From Albugo candida (taxonomy: Eukaryota; Oomycota; Peronosporomycetes; Albuginales): 64,000 nt of DNA. The position numbers were made by a program, and so were the translations under genes. The stretch lies in the NCBI GenBank assembly GCA_040437565.1, contig JBDOQK010000044.1, positions 62,001 through 126,000 of the forward strand, given 5' to 3'. Shown here one piece after another: positions 41,507 to 52,300 of the stretch. The notes under the pieces are model-generated. The model made no database searches and was not told the origin of the DNA. It saw nothing but the letters and a program-made list of their open reading frames with translations. Position 1 is the first letter of the stretch, and every line of letters starts with the position of its first letter.

Positions 41507-44065
41507 ATGTCGGACTCTCCGGTATCGGAGCGGGAAGACACTCGCACGTTGAAGACGATCCTATCCAACAAAGATCAAGTACGCACTATTAACGAGCAAA
41601 ACGTACTTCACATATCGGGTCATGAAGTAGTGTCACGATCAGACACAATCTCCGAGTCTGAAGACCGAACTTTGCAGAAATCGATACACGACGCAAGACG
41701 ACAATGGAGAGAACTCGAGGAAGAATTGAACGCGGTACGACATCACAATACCGAGTTGTTAAAGACGCTAGACCACCAGCAAAGTGCGTCGGACGTCTTA
41801 AATTCGACGAACTGCTCACTTCGAGCTGATTTGGAGATGCTACAATCACAACAAACTTTCTTAAAGCACAACGAAAACGAGTTAGCAACCAGTGCGCAGG
41901 AGAATAAATTACTACAGGTGAAAATAGAGTCAGTCGAAATGGAAAAAGAGCAATTGCGAAGAATTTTCTCCGACAAGTTTCTCGCCTTCCAAGTGGAATT
42001 AGAGACACTTCAAGACCAGCTGTGTGCTCGCAAAGAAAAGCAGTACCAATACCTCGAAAGAACGCGTCAATTGGAGGATCAATTACGTGAAAAAGAATTG
42101 AATGTTGCACGAATGTCGCAAACACTTGAAGATATTCAGATCAAATCAACGGAAATGGAAGCGCAATGGCGAGGCGAATTGCAAGCGAAGCGAAATTTAT
42201 TGCAAGTGAACGACCAGGTATCTTCAGAGTGCTCCAAACTGGTACGGGACAAGCAAGAATTGCAGCTCCGAATGGATAGAAATGAGCAGGAAAAAAGTCG
42301 ATTGGAGGCGGACTTCCGTCAGGCTTCTGAACAGCTCCGGGAAATGGCCGATAAGGTTTTCCAATTGCTCGAACGACTCAAATCCTCTGAAGTCACAAAG
42401 AATCGAGCTACGGATGCGTACAAACATCAACAAGTCCAATTTACGGCGTCAGAGAAACGAATTCTCGGGCTGCAAAAAGAAATCGTGAAGATGGATCAGA
42501 CTCGAAGTAAGATCGAGTCAGAAAAACAAGTGGTGAGCGAGCAACATGCAGAAATGAAAAGGCTGTTGACGCAAATGAGTGTCCGATGCACTGAACAAGA
42601 AAAGGCAAAGCTTCGGGTTCTAGAAGAGAGGAATAATTATGAGGAGAAAACAAGTTTCTTAACTGGGCGAGTAGCTCATCTTCTTCGTAAATTACAAAGC
42701 GAAGAAGAAGCTCGACAATTGCTGAAGGAAGACGTTAAGAAATTAACACTCGAGTTGGCCTCGTATCAGAAACGACACTGTGAAGTGACTCAGAACCTGC
42801 ATACAATGTCTAGAAATGCACAACTCATGACACAGGCTTTACGGCAATGTGAAGACGAGCGAAATGACTTTAAAGCTCGTCTGGATGCTGCGGTCAAAAA
42901 TGTTGAAGAGGAAGGTCCTCGATCAGCGAGACGGCTGGATGGGGGACAATCTGACTCTATTCAGAGTCGCTTTATACTGGAAGCAGTCCCCTCATTGGGC
43001 CCAAACGGTATCACACTGAAGACTCGACGCTCCGAATCGGTTGCAAGTTTCAATGCGGCTGACGAGTTTCTGAATCGGAATGGGATTCAGTCGTTCTTTT
43101 CAAGTGCCATAAAGCATTCCAAGCCGATTCAAATGCTGACGGAAAAGATTGGACAGCTTTTAACCCGACTTATGATATCCGAAGAAAAAATTCTCGAGTC
43201 AAAAAAGCTTTTGGGTGCAAAGTCAGAGGAGTTGAAGGATGCGATATATAAAGCTACTACGTGGAAAAGCAAGTTCGATATGGAGGTAGACGTAAAGCGT
43301 CGACTTTTACTGCGGTATGTGCATCAATTCAGATGCCAGCATGAAGCATCGGGACCAGGAGGCGGCATCTTACGCCTAACAAAGAGCGGAATTGGGGATG
43401 AAGAGGTGCATGCGATCGCGTCATTGCTTCACAGTCAGAATGGGATCAAAGAATTGCATCTCGATTCCAATTGTATCACAAATGAAGGCGCTCGAGCAAT
43501 TGCCGCGATATTGAGTTACTCGCATTGTCAATTGCGTCATATTGATTTGCGACGAAACCAAATTGAAAAAAAAGGACTACAACTCATTGCCGACGCATTA
43601 GAACGTCATTCCGCTCATCTTTGTGTACATTCTGGGAGGCTGGATGCGTTCGTGGACAAAGAGGCCACGCAATTACGTTGTGTCGTTGATATTAGCGATA
43701 ATACGTCGCCCATCCCGTTGCATGATGACTGCAAGATGTCACCCATCCCGGATCGGGAATGCAACGTTAAGGCTCGAGTCGAAAGCGCGCAACATGGAAG
43801 AAGTAGATCACGCGTTTCGAGGGGGGTTGATGCGTCCGATTGTCTGAATGCACTCGATACGCATGTAGAATTGTCTCCTAGTCGTGCAAATGCGGGATGC
43901 AAATCGGTTTTAGTGGAGAAAGGCAGTACTAAAGAAATGCGATGCAAATGGAACGGAGCTGAGAGGAAATTGCCTCCGTTACTGCTCGCGGAGTCGACGA
44001 CTTTGCCTTTAGCAATCGAGGATGGGAGAGAAGACGTGGAGCAAGAGCCAGCGAAGAGTCAGTAG
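41507..44065 (+). CDS. Long coiled-coil protein with C-terminal leucine-rich repeats
   Basis: An 852-residue single-exon protein. Residues about 45-460 are an almost unbroken coiled coil with dense Glu, Lys, Gln and Leu (LEEELNAVRHHNTELLKTLD and similar). A second helical stretch lies at about 530-610. Three ribonuclease-inhibitor type leucine-rich repeats follow at about 620-705: LRLTKSGIGDEEVHAIASLL, GIKELHLDSNCITNEGARAI, LRHIDLRRNQIEKKGLQLIA. The last 150 residues are polar and unstructured. Similar combinations occur in centrosomal and flagellar proteins such as LRRC45, though there the repeats come first. A cytoskeletal or basal-body role is an inference. Confidence 0.8.
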   Translation: MSDSPVSEREDTRTLKTILSNKDQVRTINEQNVLHISGHEVVSRSDTISESEDRTLQKSIHDARRQWRELEEELNAVRHHNTELLKTLDHQQSASDVLNSTNCSLRADLEMLQSQQTFLKHNENELATSAQENKLLQVKIESVEMEKEQLRRIFSDKFLAFQVELETLQDQLCARKEKQYQYLERTRQLEDQLREKELNVARMSQTLEDIQIKSTEMEAQWRGELQAKRNLLQVNDQVSSECSKLVRDKQELQLRMDRNEQEKSRLEADFRQASEQLREMADKVFQLLERLKSSEVTKNRATDAYKHQQVQFTASEKRILGLQKEIVKMDQTRSKIESEKQVVSEQHAEMKRLLTQMSVRCTEQEKAKLRVLEERNNYEEKTSFLTGRVAHLLRKLQSEEEARQLLKEDVKKLTLELASYQKRHCEVTQNLHTMSRNAQLMTQALRQCEDERNDFKARLDAAVKNVEEEGPRSARRLDGGQSDSIQSRFILEAVPSLGPNGITLKTRRSESVASFNAADEFLNRNGIQSFFSSAIKHSKPIQMLTEKIGQLLTRLMISEEKILESKKLLGAKSEELKDAIYKATTWKSKFDMEVDVKRRLLLRYVHQFRCQHEASGPGGGILRLTKSGIGDEEVHAIASLLHSQNGIKELHLDSNCITNEGARAIAAILSYSHCQLRHIDLRRNQIEKKGLQLIADALERHSAHLCVHSGRLDAFVDKEATQLRCVVDISDNTSPIPLHDDCKMSPIPDRECNVKARVESAQHGRSRSRVSRGVDASDCLNALDTHVELSPSRANAGCKSVLVEKGSTKEMRCKWNGAERKLPPLLLAESTTLPLAIEDGREDVEQEPAKSQ

Positions 44066-44274
44066 ACGAACCGATACTAAATTAGCATGTGACACATAAA
44101 GTGATGAGGTCGCATCCTTATTTAAGCCCAGACGCGTGCGATTGATTAATTTTGAAACTTTTTTTACAATCAAACGCATTTAAGCCGAATTGAGAAAAGT
44201 CGTACTTTTACGGTTCCGAAACCACGCACCGGCTGACTTCTAATAACTAACGCACCAATCATATCAACGAGAAA

Positions 44275-45711
44275 ATGCTGCCGATTGAATTATACGTGCA
44301 TTCGAATGTGCGTGCGTTGATGGTCGCCAATAGCTCGATGGAAGCGACAGTAGACTCTCTTCGGAACCAGCTAGCATTGCAAGCAGTGGACTACGATTCA
44401 GTGGATTCTACTTTTTGGGGTATACAGTACTCTTGGATCGAGACACATCGCGAAAAGAGCTCTTGGATTGCATTTGGAGCTTGTACATGTGCCTGTATGC
44501 TGAGTGTCTACAACATATATCAGCATTTGGAGCATTATTCTCGTCCTCAACTACAGCGATACATCGTTCGGATCTTGGCGATTGTCCCGGTATACGCATT
44601 GGGAGCGTTACTTTCATTCCAATTCGTACGACACGCGTTATATTTCGATACAATTCGCGATTGTTATGAAGCGTTTGTTGTGTATAGTTTTTTAGTTTTG
44701 GTATTATCTTTTGCAGGTGGTGAATCCGTTTGTGTGCTCAAAATGCAAAGTGAACCGGAAATCACTCACGTGTGGCCTCTTAACCGTTATTTACATCCAA
44801 TTGCACGCGACGGACGATTATTACGCTCGTGTAAGCGTGCTACAATTCAATTTGTATTGGTCAAGCCGTTTTTTGCAGTTTTATCGTTACTTATGCTCTC
44901 CTTTGGACAGTATCACACATTGCCGTATCAATTGAGTTTATCCGTTGTGTACAATCTCTCCTACACCTTCGCGCTTTATGGTTTAGGGTTGTTCTTTCTA
45001 GCAACAAAACACATTCTCAAGCCTTTTAATCCAGTGTTGAAGTTTTTTGCGGTGAAAAGTGTCATTTTCCTCACGTTTTGGCAAAGTTCGTTGCTTGAAT
45101 TGCTTCCAAAAATGTCGCGTACGGAGCGTTTTGCATGGAAAGAATTCATCTTGTGTTTGGAAATGTTTTTTTTCGCGATTTTGCACTGGGTCGCATTCAA
45201 CGCTTCACAATTCAAAAAAGAGAATTTGGATCGGATGCCGGATTCCGAAGTACTGAAAAATATGAAAGAAGTGATCAGTTTGAGTGATCTTTTCGCGGAT
45301 GCGTATCATAATTTCATGCCATCCTATCGTGACTATATGCTCCAGCGAGCGGATGCTTCAGCCTCGCATTCACGTCAACGTCGAAAAGCAAGTTTGGTGC
45401 TATTTGGGGATGAGGATTCCAGCTGGGTAACACCTTCAAGTACAGGATCCAACTCAAGTGCTTTGGATGAAGGAGGGCTTACTATTGCTCATCCAAATCG
45501 ATTCGTTCCGAGATTTGTGATTGATGATGAAGATTCAGATACACCCGCACAAGAATCATCAGACCTTGAAGCGGTCGAATCTTTGCCAAAAGAGCAAGAA
45601 GATAGTGGAGCAAGCAATGATGTAGAGGATGATAGAAATAGGAAGGATAGTGATAGTGAGTGTCGGGAGCATATGCCAGATGAAGCACTAGACGACTCGG
45701 TGACTCGTTAG
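44275..45711 (+). CDS. TMEM184/OST-alpha family membrane protein
   Basis: A 478-residue protein of the organic solute transporter alpha/TMEM184 family (DUF300). Seven membrane spans lie between about residues 60 and 310. Family blocks include SVYNIYQHLEHYSRPQLQRY, the span-3 region RDCYEAFVVYSFLVLVLSFA, FVLVKPFFAVLSLLMLSFGQ, YTFALYGLGLFFLATKHILK, and KFFAVKSVIFLTFWQSSLLE. The YEAFVVYSF and FFAVKSVIFLTFWQ motifs are diagnostic. The C-terminal 130 residues are cytosolic, rich in Asp, Glu and Ser. Plant members (LAZ1) act in vacuole function and brassinosteroid signalling, animal members in lipid transport and cell migration; the exact role here is open. Confidence 0.92.
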   Translation: MLPIELYVHSNVRALMVANSSMEATVDSLRNQLALQAVDYDSVDSTFWGIQYSWIETHREKSSWIAFGACTCACMLSVYNIYQHLEHYSRPQLQRYIVRILAIVPVYALGALLSFQFVRHALYFDTIRDCYEAFVVYSFLVLVLSFAGGESVCVLKMQSEPEITHVWPLNRYLHPIARDGRLLRSCKRATIQFVLVKPFFAVLSLLMLSFGQYHTLPYQLSLSVVYNLSYTFALYGLGLFFLATKHILKPFNPVLKFFAVKSVIFLTFWQSSLLELLPKMSRTERFAWKEFILCLEMFFFAILHWVAFNASQFKKENLDRMPDSEVLKNMKEVISLSDLFADAYHNFMPSYRDYMLQRADASASHSRQRRKASLVLFGDEDSSWVTPSSTGSNSSALDEGGLTIAHPNRFVPRFVIDDEDSDTPAQESSDLEAVESLPKEQEDSGASNDVEDDRNRKDSDSECREHMPDEALDDSVTR

Positions 45712-45799
45712 ATTGCATTTATGACTTACAAACCATACACAGTACACAAGAATCAATTATCAACATTTATCATTTATCAGAGTACTTTTGCTGATACAT

Positions 45800-46678
45800 A
45801 TGACGCAGGTGACAGCAATCGGAGTCAAAACTGAGAACAGCGGAGACTCTCCCAAGACGGACACATATACTTCTCAGACTCAGCTTGATACTTCATATTC
45901 ATTGGATGCAAATGATGCTACCTGTTTGCGTTCGGCTGTATGCGATACCAATTCGTCGAGTGGAATGGGTGGGACCACAAATCGTAAGCGCGTTTTCGCA
46001 TTTCAGAAGCGATGGTTACACTCGTTACCAATTGCGGAAAGAACGCTCACGGAAGATGAGTATCTAACTCACTTAAGTCATGGTGGAAGTAATGTTCCAG
46101 TGAATGCGCAAGAAATGATCGAGAGTCGTCAAGTGGTTGTATGCATGTTGTGTGATGATCCGACTCTGAATCAAAGCTATTTAAAACTTTGGAGTCGATC
46201 AAATTGTCGTCGTGGACGTATTGAGACGCATTTACTGAGCAAACATCCTGAATTTATGCTTTTATTGAAGCAGAAACGTGCAGCTGAAGGAGAATTAGCG
46301 GTGCAAATATTTCTGGAGTCAATGCGTGAGGGACGTTGTAACTATCGAAATGAACTTAGTATGCGATTATATAACCACGTAGCTACTCCAACTACGCTTC
46401 CACAGGCTGGTTACACGGGTGGGTACGCTCCCGATTCAATCTTACTCGCATCAAATTGCACAAAAGATAATGGCACGGCCGGTTATACTATACCAAGAAA
46501 CGTACCTCTATCACCGGATACAGAGGGTACACTTGATGAAGATTGCGATATGAAGCGGAAACAAGCTCGTACATCACTTTCGCTACAAGAATCGATGCGA
46601 GATGTTTCCATGATTTCGGACAGCAATTCGTCATCCCAGACAGTAGGGTGGCGCAAGCACTATCAAGTGCATTTGTGA
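45800..46678 (+). CDS. BED-like zinc-finger protein
   Basis: About 292 residues from the ATG at 45800. Around residues 112-155 there is a C-x2-C...H-x4-H pattern with VVVCMLCDDP and GRIETHLLSKHPEF, the spacing and sequence of a BED-type zinc finger. BED fingers bind DNA and occur in chromatin insulator proteins and hAT transposases. No transposase catalytic region follows, and the rest of the protein is Ser/Thr-rich with no other domain. It may be a domesticated DNA-binding protein or a host transcription factor. Single exon; the end at 46678 is clean. Confidence 0.65.
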   Translation: MTQVTAIGVKTENSGDSPKTDTYTSQTQLDTSYSLDANDATCLRSAVCDTNSSSGMGGTTNRKRVFAFQKRWLHSLPIAERTLTEDEYLTHLSHGGSNVPVNAQEMIESRQVVVCMLCDDPTLNQSYLKLWSRSNCRRGRIETHLLSKHPEFMLLLKQKRAAEGELAVQIFLESMREGRCNYRNELSMRLYNHVATPTTLPQAGYTGGYAPDSILLASNCTKDNGTAGYTIPRNVPLSPDTEGTLDEDCDMKRKQARTSLSLQESMRDVSMISDSNSSSQTVGWRKHYQVHL

Positions 46679-46691
46679 CAATTTGTCTGTA

Positions 46692-47656
46692 GGTGGTTTT
46701 GACAGAAGGCGATCAACTATGTATGAGCATGATTGCAATTAATTTATGGATGCTTGGATGGAATGTAATATTGACATTTCGGTACGGGTAAATACTTCAA
46801 GGTTGTGACACTTTGTGCTCTTATTGCGAAAATGTAGAAACTGCGAGAACTTGAGAGAGTTCCAAGCATCCAATCAAAAAGGACCCAAAAACTTGAAGTT
46901 AAAGTCAGATTGCAGTTCGCAACTTATTACGATTCTTTGCCCTTTTGGATCAATGGAAGAGGTTTGTGCTCTTTGCGCCTAAATTGTGAATTTCTTCCAA
47001 TAGTTAGTAATAGGTCAACACTTGGGTTCAGGACATTATTCAGCGGACTTTGAGTGTCAACTGTTTTATCCACTGGAATGCATACGATTTTTCTTCTAGT
47101 GGACCCACGTTGTTTTCTGGGTAAGAATGAAAAGTACATCCATATTTGTACTAATTTGAGGCTGTAGAAACACCGCGATTGAGCTTAATTTGCTTGTCTA
47201 TGAAAAGCTTTTCAGAGGAGGACGAGGATCGATCATTCATCTCATTCCACATCCCAATAATCTGTAAGACGATCGTCTCTGTACTTTCGGGAACTAATCA
47301 AGCGTAGTTGTCAGCGTTTGCATCGGATAGCCGTTGAAGCAATCACGAAATCATTGGCTCAGGAATGGCTTCATTGTAACGTAACAGTGAATTGCATCGC
47401 GTTGGAATCACCCGACAGTTTAGCCACACTTCAAATAAATTCGAGTGCTCAAAATACTTCTGATCAAAAACCAAGACCGAATTTATACGGCTCTGATCAT
47501 TTTATCTGCAACGCAATCTCGTACATATTGAGTCAGTCCAGTGGCATCATCTCTGGAAGTGTGTTTCGATTTCATGGAGATAATTGGAAAATGGCGTTGC
47601 ATTCGGACAGTAGTGGTCAAGGTCGTGTACAGAAGCGTTGTTGTGATTCAATTTGA
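46692..47656 (+). pseudogene. Short-chain dehydrogenase/reductase, incomplete or decaying
   Basis: Pieces of an SDR protein can be followed on the plus strand. After an acceptor-like TCTGTAG the frame reads VVLTEGDQL and then AINLWMLGWNVILTFR, matching the first beta-alpha-beta unit, but the cofactor motif TGxxxGIG is lost. Around 47200 RGGRGSIIHLIPHP corresponds to the beta-5 strand. At 47318-47656 the frame has AVEAITKSLAQEW, VNCIALES, and an ending SSGIISGSVFRFHGDNW, where functional enzymes have VTG..VDGG. The usual catalytic Tyr-x-x-x-Lys before AVEAITK is not seen. Several GT-AG pairs could join the parts, but no start codon is apparent, so I favour a decayed host gene over an active one. 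Confidence 0.4.
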
Positions 47657-48016
47657 AGGATTTCATGGTATGGATCTCTGTGTACCTTCTAATAAAGGGC
47701 CGTATGTCTGAATCTTGATAGCAATTGAATGAAGGTAATGGTGTTATATTGTAAACGTTGAAAATGTGGCTCGTGAGATGTTACAGGAAACAGTATCTCA
47801 AGTGCTACTGGAATCAGCGAGTCGAATTGGCGACTTACAATTTAATTTTGTTTTGTTTACGTGCGCGCTCGAGTATCTTGTGTCTGCACACTACTGTAGT
47901 AGATGACGAATTCAGCGGTAAATACAGCCTTCTAAAACTAGGATCTGTAACCAGAGATTACACAAATATCTCAGGCGTGACGCTTTGAACTGAATACGAA
48001 CGCTTGTGTGAATGAA

Positions 48017-49317
48017 ATGACTTATGCTATGGAACATGACGTCGCACTTCCAAAGCTCAAACTTGATACGTTCATATCACACCCGAAATTCCTAGATTCT
48101 ATTGATCCTCCCAAGTACCCATTCAACTCACCTGCATGGTAAGTATAGAAATGTTTTAAATCTTTATGAAGACAAATTATGGAAGACATTCGAAAATCGC
48201 ATTTATTCTGTATAGGACACTGCAAGAGAAGCCGCGTTCCATTTTATTACTCGATGTATTCAAAAACAACGAAATGATTGGAACGGTCAGTACTTTTGAA
48301 GCTGTAATTTTCGGTTTGAAGCAATTTATGATGATAATCGTGGTCTAGTACAATGTAAACCAAAAAGCAGTGTATCTCATTGGTCGGAATACGTTGATTT
48401 GTGACATTGCACTAAATCACTGTTCCATTTCGAGGTATTATAATATAGAACTATTCTTCCACCTAAGACCCACTTCACTCCAGTATGCTATTTTCGAGTA
48501 TAGGTTACATGCGTCGATCATCCATCACCATGAAGGCTGTACCTATCTTGTGGATCTTGGATCTTGTCACGGAACGTTTGTGGATGAAGTTCCATTACAA
48601 AAGCTACAGCCGACCCTAATCGTCAATGGCTCCATTTTAAAGTAACCGTCACGATCGTACTCGATCGTACTCTCCTTTTCTCGCTAACTTATATTTCGCC
48701 TTTGTGTTAGATTCGGAGCTTCCTCGCGTTATTATTGCTACAAGGTAACGCGTTACAATTCGTGTAATTTTGCTGATGAATATTTACTTTACTGGCTGCA
48801 GACATTTGAATCAAGAGAGCAAATTGTGGAAATTGTTCGTCAGACCACGGGGCTGGAAAACGATGAAATCATTGTGCAACAGAATACTATGCTGAACCGA
48901 GCTATTTCGTATCGATTGGGAATTTCACCGGTACTACAAGGCGCCCACCTGAACGATCCCGCAAGCAGTGAACATGTTAAGCACATTCGGTCGATAGCTG
49001 CAGCCACTACAGAGCAGTACAACACGGACGTGGACCCTTTCCGTGACAAGGACCGGTCGCACGACCAGAGCAAGATGTTCGAAAAAGAAAAGGATGACAC
49101 GCAAAGAGATACCTTGATTGCATCAGATGTACCAGTTGAATTCCGAAACCCGTCGAAGATAAGTCACCTTGGAAAGTGTCAGCTTGGTACCAAGCAGAAA
49201 CGTGTGCAATTCAGTTCCGACCCACCAAATGTCATTCCACATTCTGATTCGAAATTTTCGAAACGAAAATGCACTTCAACTGGAGATCTATCATCACTTG
49301 TAATCGAAGGAGATTGA
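48017..49317 (+). CDS. PPP1R8: NIPP1-like FHA-domain inhibitor of protein phosphatase 1
   Basis: Six exons encode 321 residues: 48017-48138, 48216-48285, 48349-48434, 48504-48641, 48711-48744 and 48802-49317, with introns of 77, 63, 69, 69 and 57 nt, all in frame. The FHA domain (about 62-150) reads KAVYLIGRNTLICDIALNHC, then SISRLHASIIHH, DLGSCHGTFVDE and ILKFGASSR, close to vertebrate NIPP1 throughout, including the phosphothreonine-binding Arg and Ser and the GASSR strand. The PP1-docking motif RVQF lies at 284-287 in KRVQFSSDP, as in NIPP1's RVTF. NIPP1 is a nuclear regulator of PP1 that binds splicing and chromatin proteins. The presence of both parts makes the identification strong. An alternative start at 48029 would remove four residues. 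Confidence 0.9.
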
Positions 49318-52300
49318 CAGTGTCTGATCACGGCCATAGACATACGGATAGTAAAGCATGTGGCATCAGCTTTGAATGGATGGCCATTCCGACACAGCGG
49401 GTGAAATTCTGTGGATTTTACTTTGGTGAAAGGTAGCGAAGGCACATGTCGATCTTAATTCAAAGGATGACAAGGACTCGCACATTATTATATATATCAG
49501 CAATTGTATTCATTGTTATCGGCGAATTTTCAGTCTACGAGAAGGCGTGCTGTGAATGTGACGATGCAAATATCGTAGCAACATCTATTTAGAAATTAAA
49601 AAGATCAACACATTTAGTAGAGATAGAATAGATCCAGTAGAATATATGCTTTGTTCGTAAAATACTGCTCGACGATGGTTTTGTCGTATAATACTAGAAT
49701 CTTTGTTTTTTTTAGCACTTTTTTAGGCACTTGAGCTTCAATCTCCAGCATTTTACTGCAATTTCGTATCCTCGTAAGGTACAGAAAGATAAAAAAGATC
49801 GCAATCAAACCGATTTGCAATAATACTTGTTCCAGTGTTTTTTTACTCACACGACAGTCTGCATACAAAGGTGTGTCGTCGAAAGTACACCATAGTCATT
49901 CGCAATTTACGTATGATATCATTAGAGATACTGCAATTGAATTTACTCGCCATAATGACTATGAAGAGAAGGATGTTCATATCACGTCTGCTGACTTACG
50001 CTATGTAGACCTAGCAGAACAAGTCGGCAATGTTCGCCTACGTTGCTAATTGGAAGCTTTGCGTAACGTCTACACAATAAAAAGCATCTGATAAAAGTGC
50101 GAGCAAATAATCGTTGAGAGAACCATACCGCCAATAGCCGGTTGGGCTTACACAGCAAAATATTCGGTTGATGGTCTTGGACGTAAAGACGTGTTCTTAC
50201 GAACCAAACGAGCTCCAATGTGCTCAAAACGTTGCCAGTCGACAGACGATAGCATTTTTCAACTACTGACAGTTTCTTAAAAGGACCCCTGAGCAAAATT
50301 TCAGTAAGACCACAGTCCACGGCACAAGACGATCGAACCAAGATTTCATTGCAGAAGTCAAATCGGCTGTTGACGCCATGAGAAACAAAAGTGACAGCAA
50401 TGTATATATTGCTGGGAAATCTGTTTGGTAATTCGTCAACTGTAGACATTGCGGAAGAACATAAGGCAAACATTTGACATCGTTTCGATAACTTTCGATC
50501 GTAAAACTACGACTGACGCAATTTTGCAGTTTCCAACACGGAAACATTTTTCTTGACTTTATCCAGGGGTAAGTGTGCGATCTATTGAATCAGCAAAAAG
50601 AAAACGAATAGAGCTCCAGCCCAAAAGGATCCTATCGTATGTTTTTGAAACTTTCGATGAAAATCCACGCACTACGCTGATTGTCAACAGTTTGAGCAGC
50701 AATCATATCACAAACTGCGTCCACTGAGTGCATGAAAGAAAAAGATCTCACGATATAAGGATGGCACAGACTGGATACGTGTACAGCGAATCATATAAAT
50801 GTCACATCAAGCAGATACTGAGGATACACCTAGTTTATTCGCGAGCGTAACATAGCGACGCTGCAACTTTGTAAGACCTCTGGAATTCACGACCAAAACA
50901 CGACCAAAAATTATGCCGTAGAGAAAGTTTGCATCAAGTGATTGCGAAATACGGTCATCATCGAATTTTTCTCAGTATGTGTGAGAAGACCTTTGGACGC
51001 GAAGAACGGAAAATGAGACTACAAAAAAATAACTCCCAAATCACAGGAATCCTATTAGTGCGATGACGTAGAAATGAGTCACATTCTTCTGCGTCTGCTT
51101 CCATTGGGTTTTTCAATTTCTACTCAACTGTTTGTAGGCTCTTGATCCGTCATAAACACTCTCGCAGTCTTTAAATCACTACAATTCCTTTCAGCCGGAG
51201 GGAACTCGGGATACTTCATGTTATGGTAGGATTACATTCGCAGCATCATTCTTACACTTGATAAATTGGCTGAAGGTTTTTTTCAATTCGAAAGCAGTGC
51301 ACAAAAATGACTTGCGAAACGTCAGAGCCAGGTAAGGGGATTGGTGTCCATCTTCCGATTTGTCTGATGGGGAGGATGTCGTAAAATAGGATTTGATTTG
51401 AAAGGCCAATTCGAGTAAGTCTTTCTGTATAGTTCTAAGGAATGATATGGTGATTTCTAGCTGCCAAACGACTCTGATTTGAGGCTCTTTCTGTATGAAT
51501 GGTCAAATTTCCTTGTGATTGAATTCCTATCTCCANNNNNNNNNNNNNNNNNNNNNNNNNNNNNNNNNNNNNNNNNNNNNNNNNNNNNNNNNNNNNNNNN
51601 NNNNNNNNNNNNNNNNNNNNNNNNNNNNNNNNNNNATACTTCATGTTATGGTAGGATTACATTCGCAGCATCATTCTTACACTTGATAAATTGGCTGAAG
51701 GTTTTTTTCAATTCGAAAGCAGTGCACAAAAATGACTTGCGAAACGTCAGAGCCAGGTAAGGGGATTGGTGTCCATCTTCCGATTTGTCTGATGGGGAGG
51801 ATGTCGTAAAATAGGATTTGATTTGAAAGGCCAATTCGAGTAAGTCTTTCTGTATAGTTCTAAGGAATGATATGGTGATTTCTAGCTGCCAAACGACTCT
51901 GATTTGAGGCTCTTTCTGTATGAATGGTCAAATTTCCTTGTGATTGAATTCCTATCTCCACAGCACACTTGGGCACGCGCTTGCATGTGCAGCTCAAAAA
52001 AATGAGTCGCACCGTTGCCGCTGCTCTCTCCTGTTATCGTCTATTTGCACCCAACTCATTCGAAAACTGTACAAGTGCTTCTACGCAATGTTTTAAGACC
52101 CGTTCAATTCGAATATCTTACCTTTCATCTGCTTGAACTTTACGCATTGCCATTTCCTATGATATTTCCATGTATAATCTCGATGGTTTTGATGGTCTTC
52201 AGTAGACATGAGCTTGAGACATACAAAAGTAGTTAAGAAAGCTGTCGACGCTATACTTTTCTTGTGCGTTGCATTAAGACGGCTTCAGAGACCAACCTTG

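Noticed and set aside
50263-50547. Minus-strand frame with a hydrophobic stretch
   Set aside because: No family likeness, no start context, and surrounding sequence is full of stops; open by chance is more likely.
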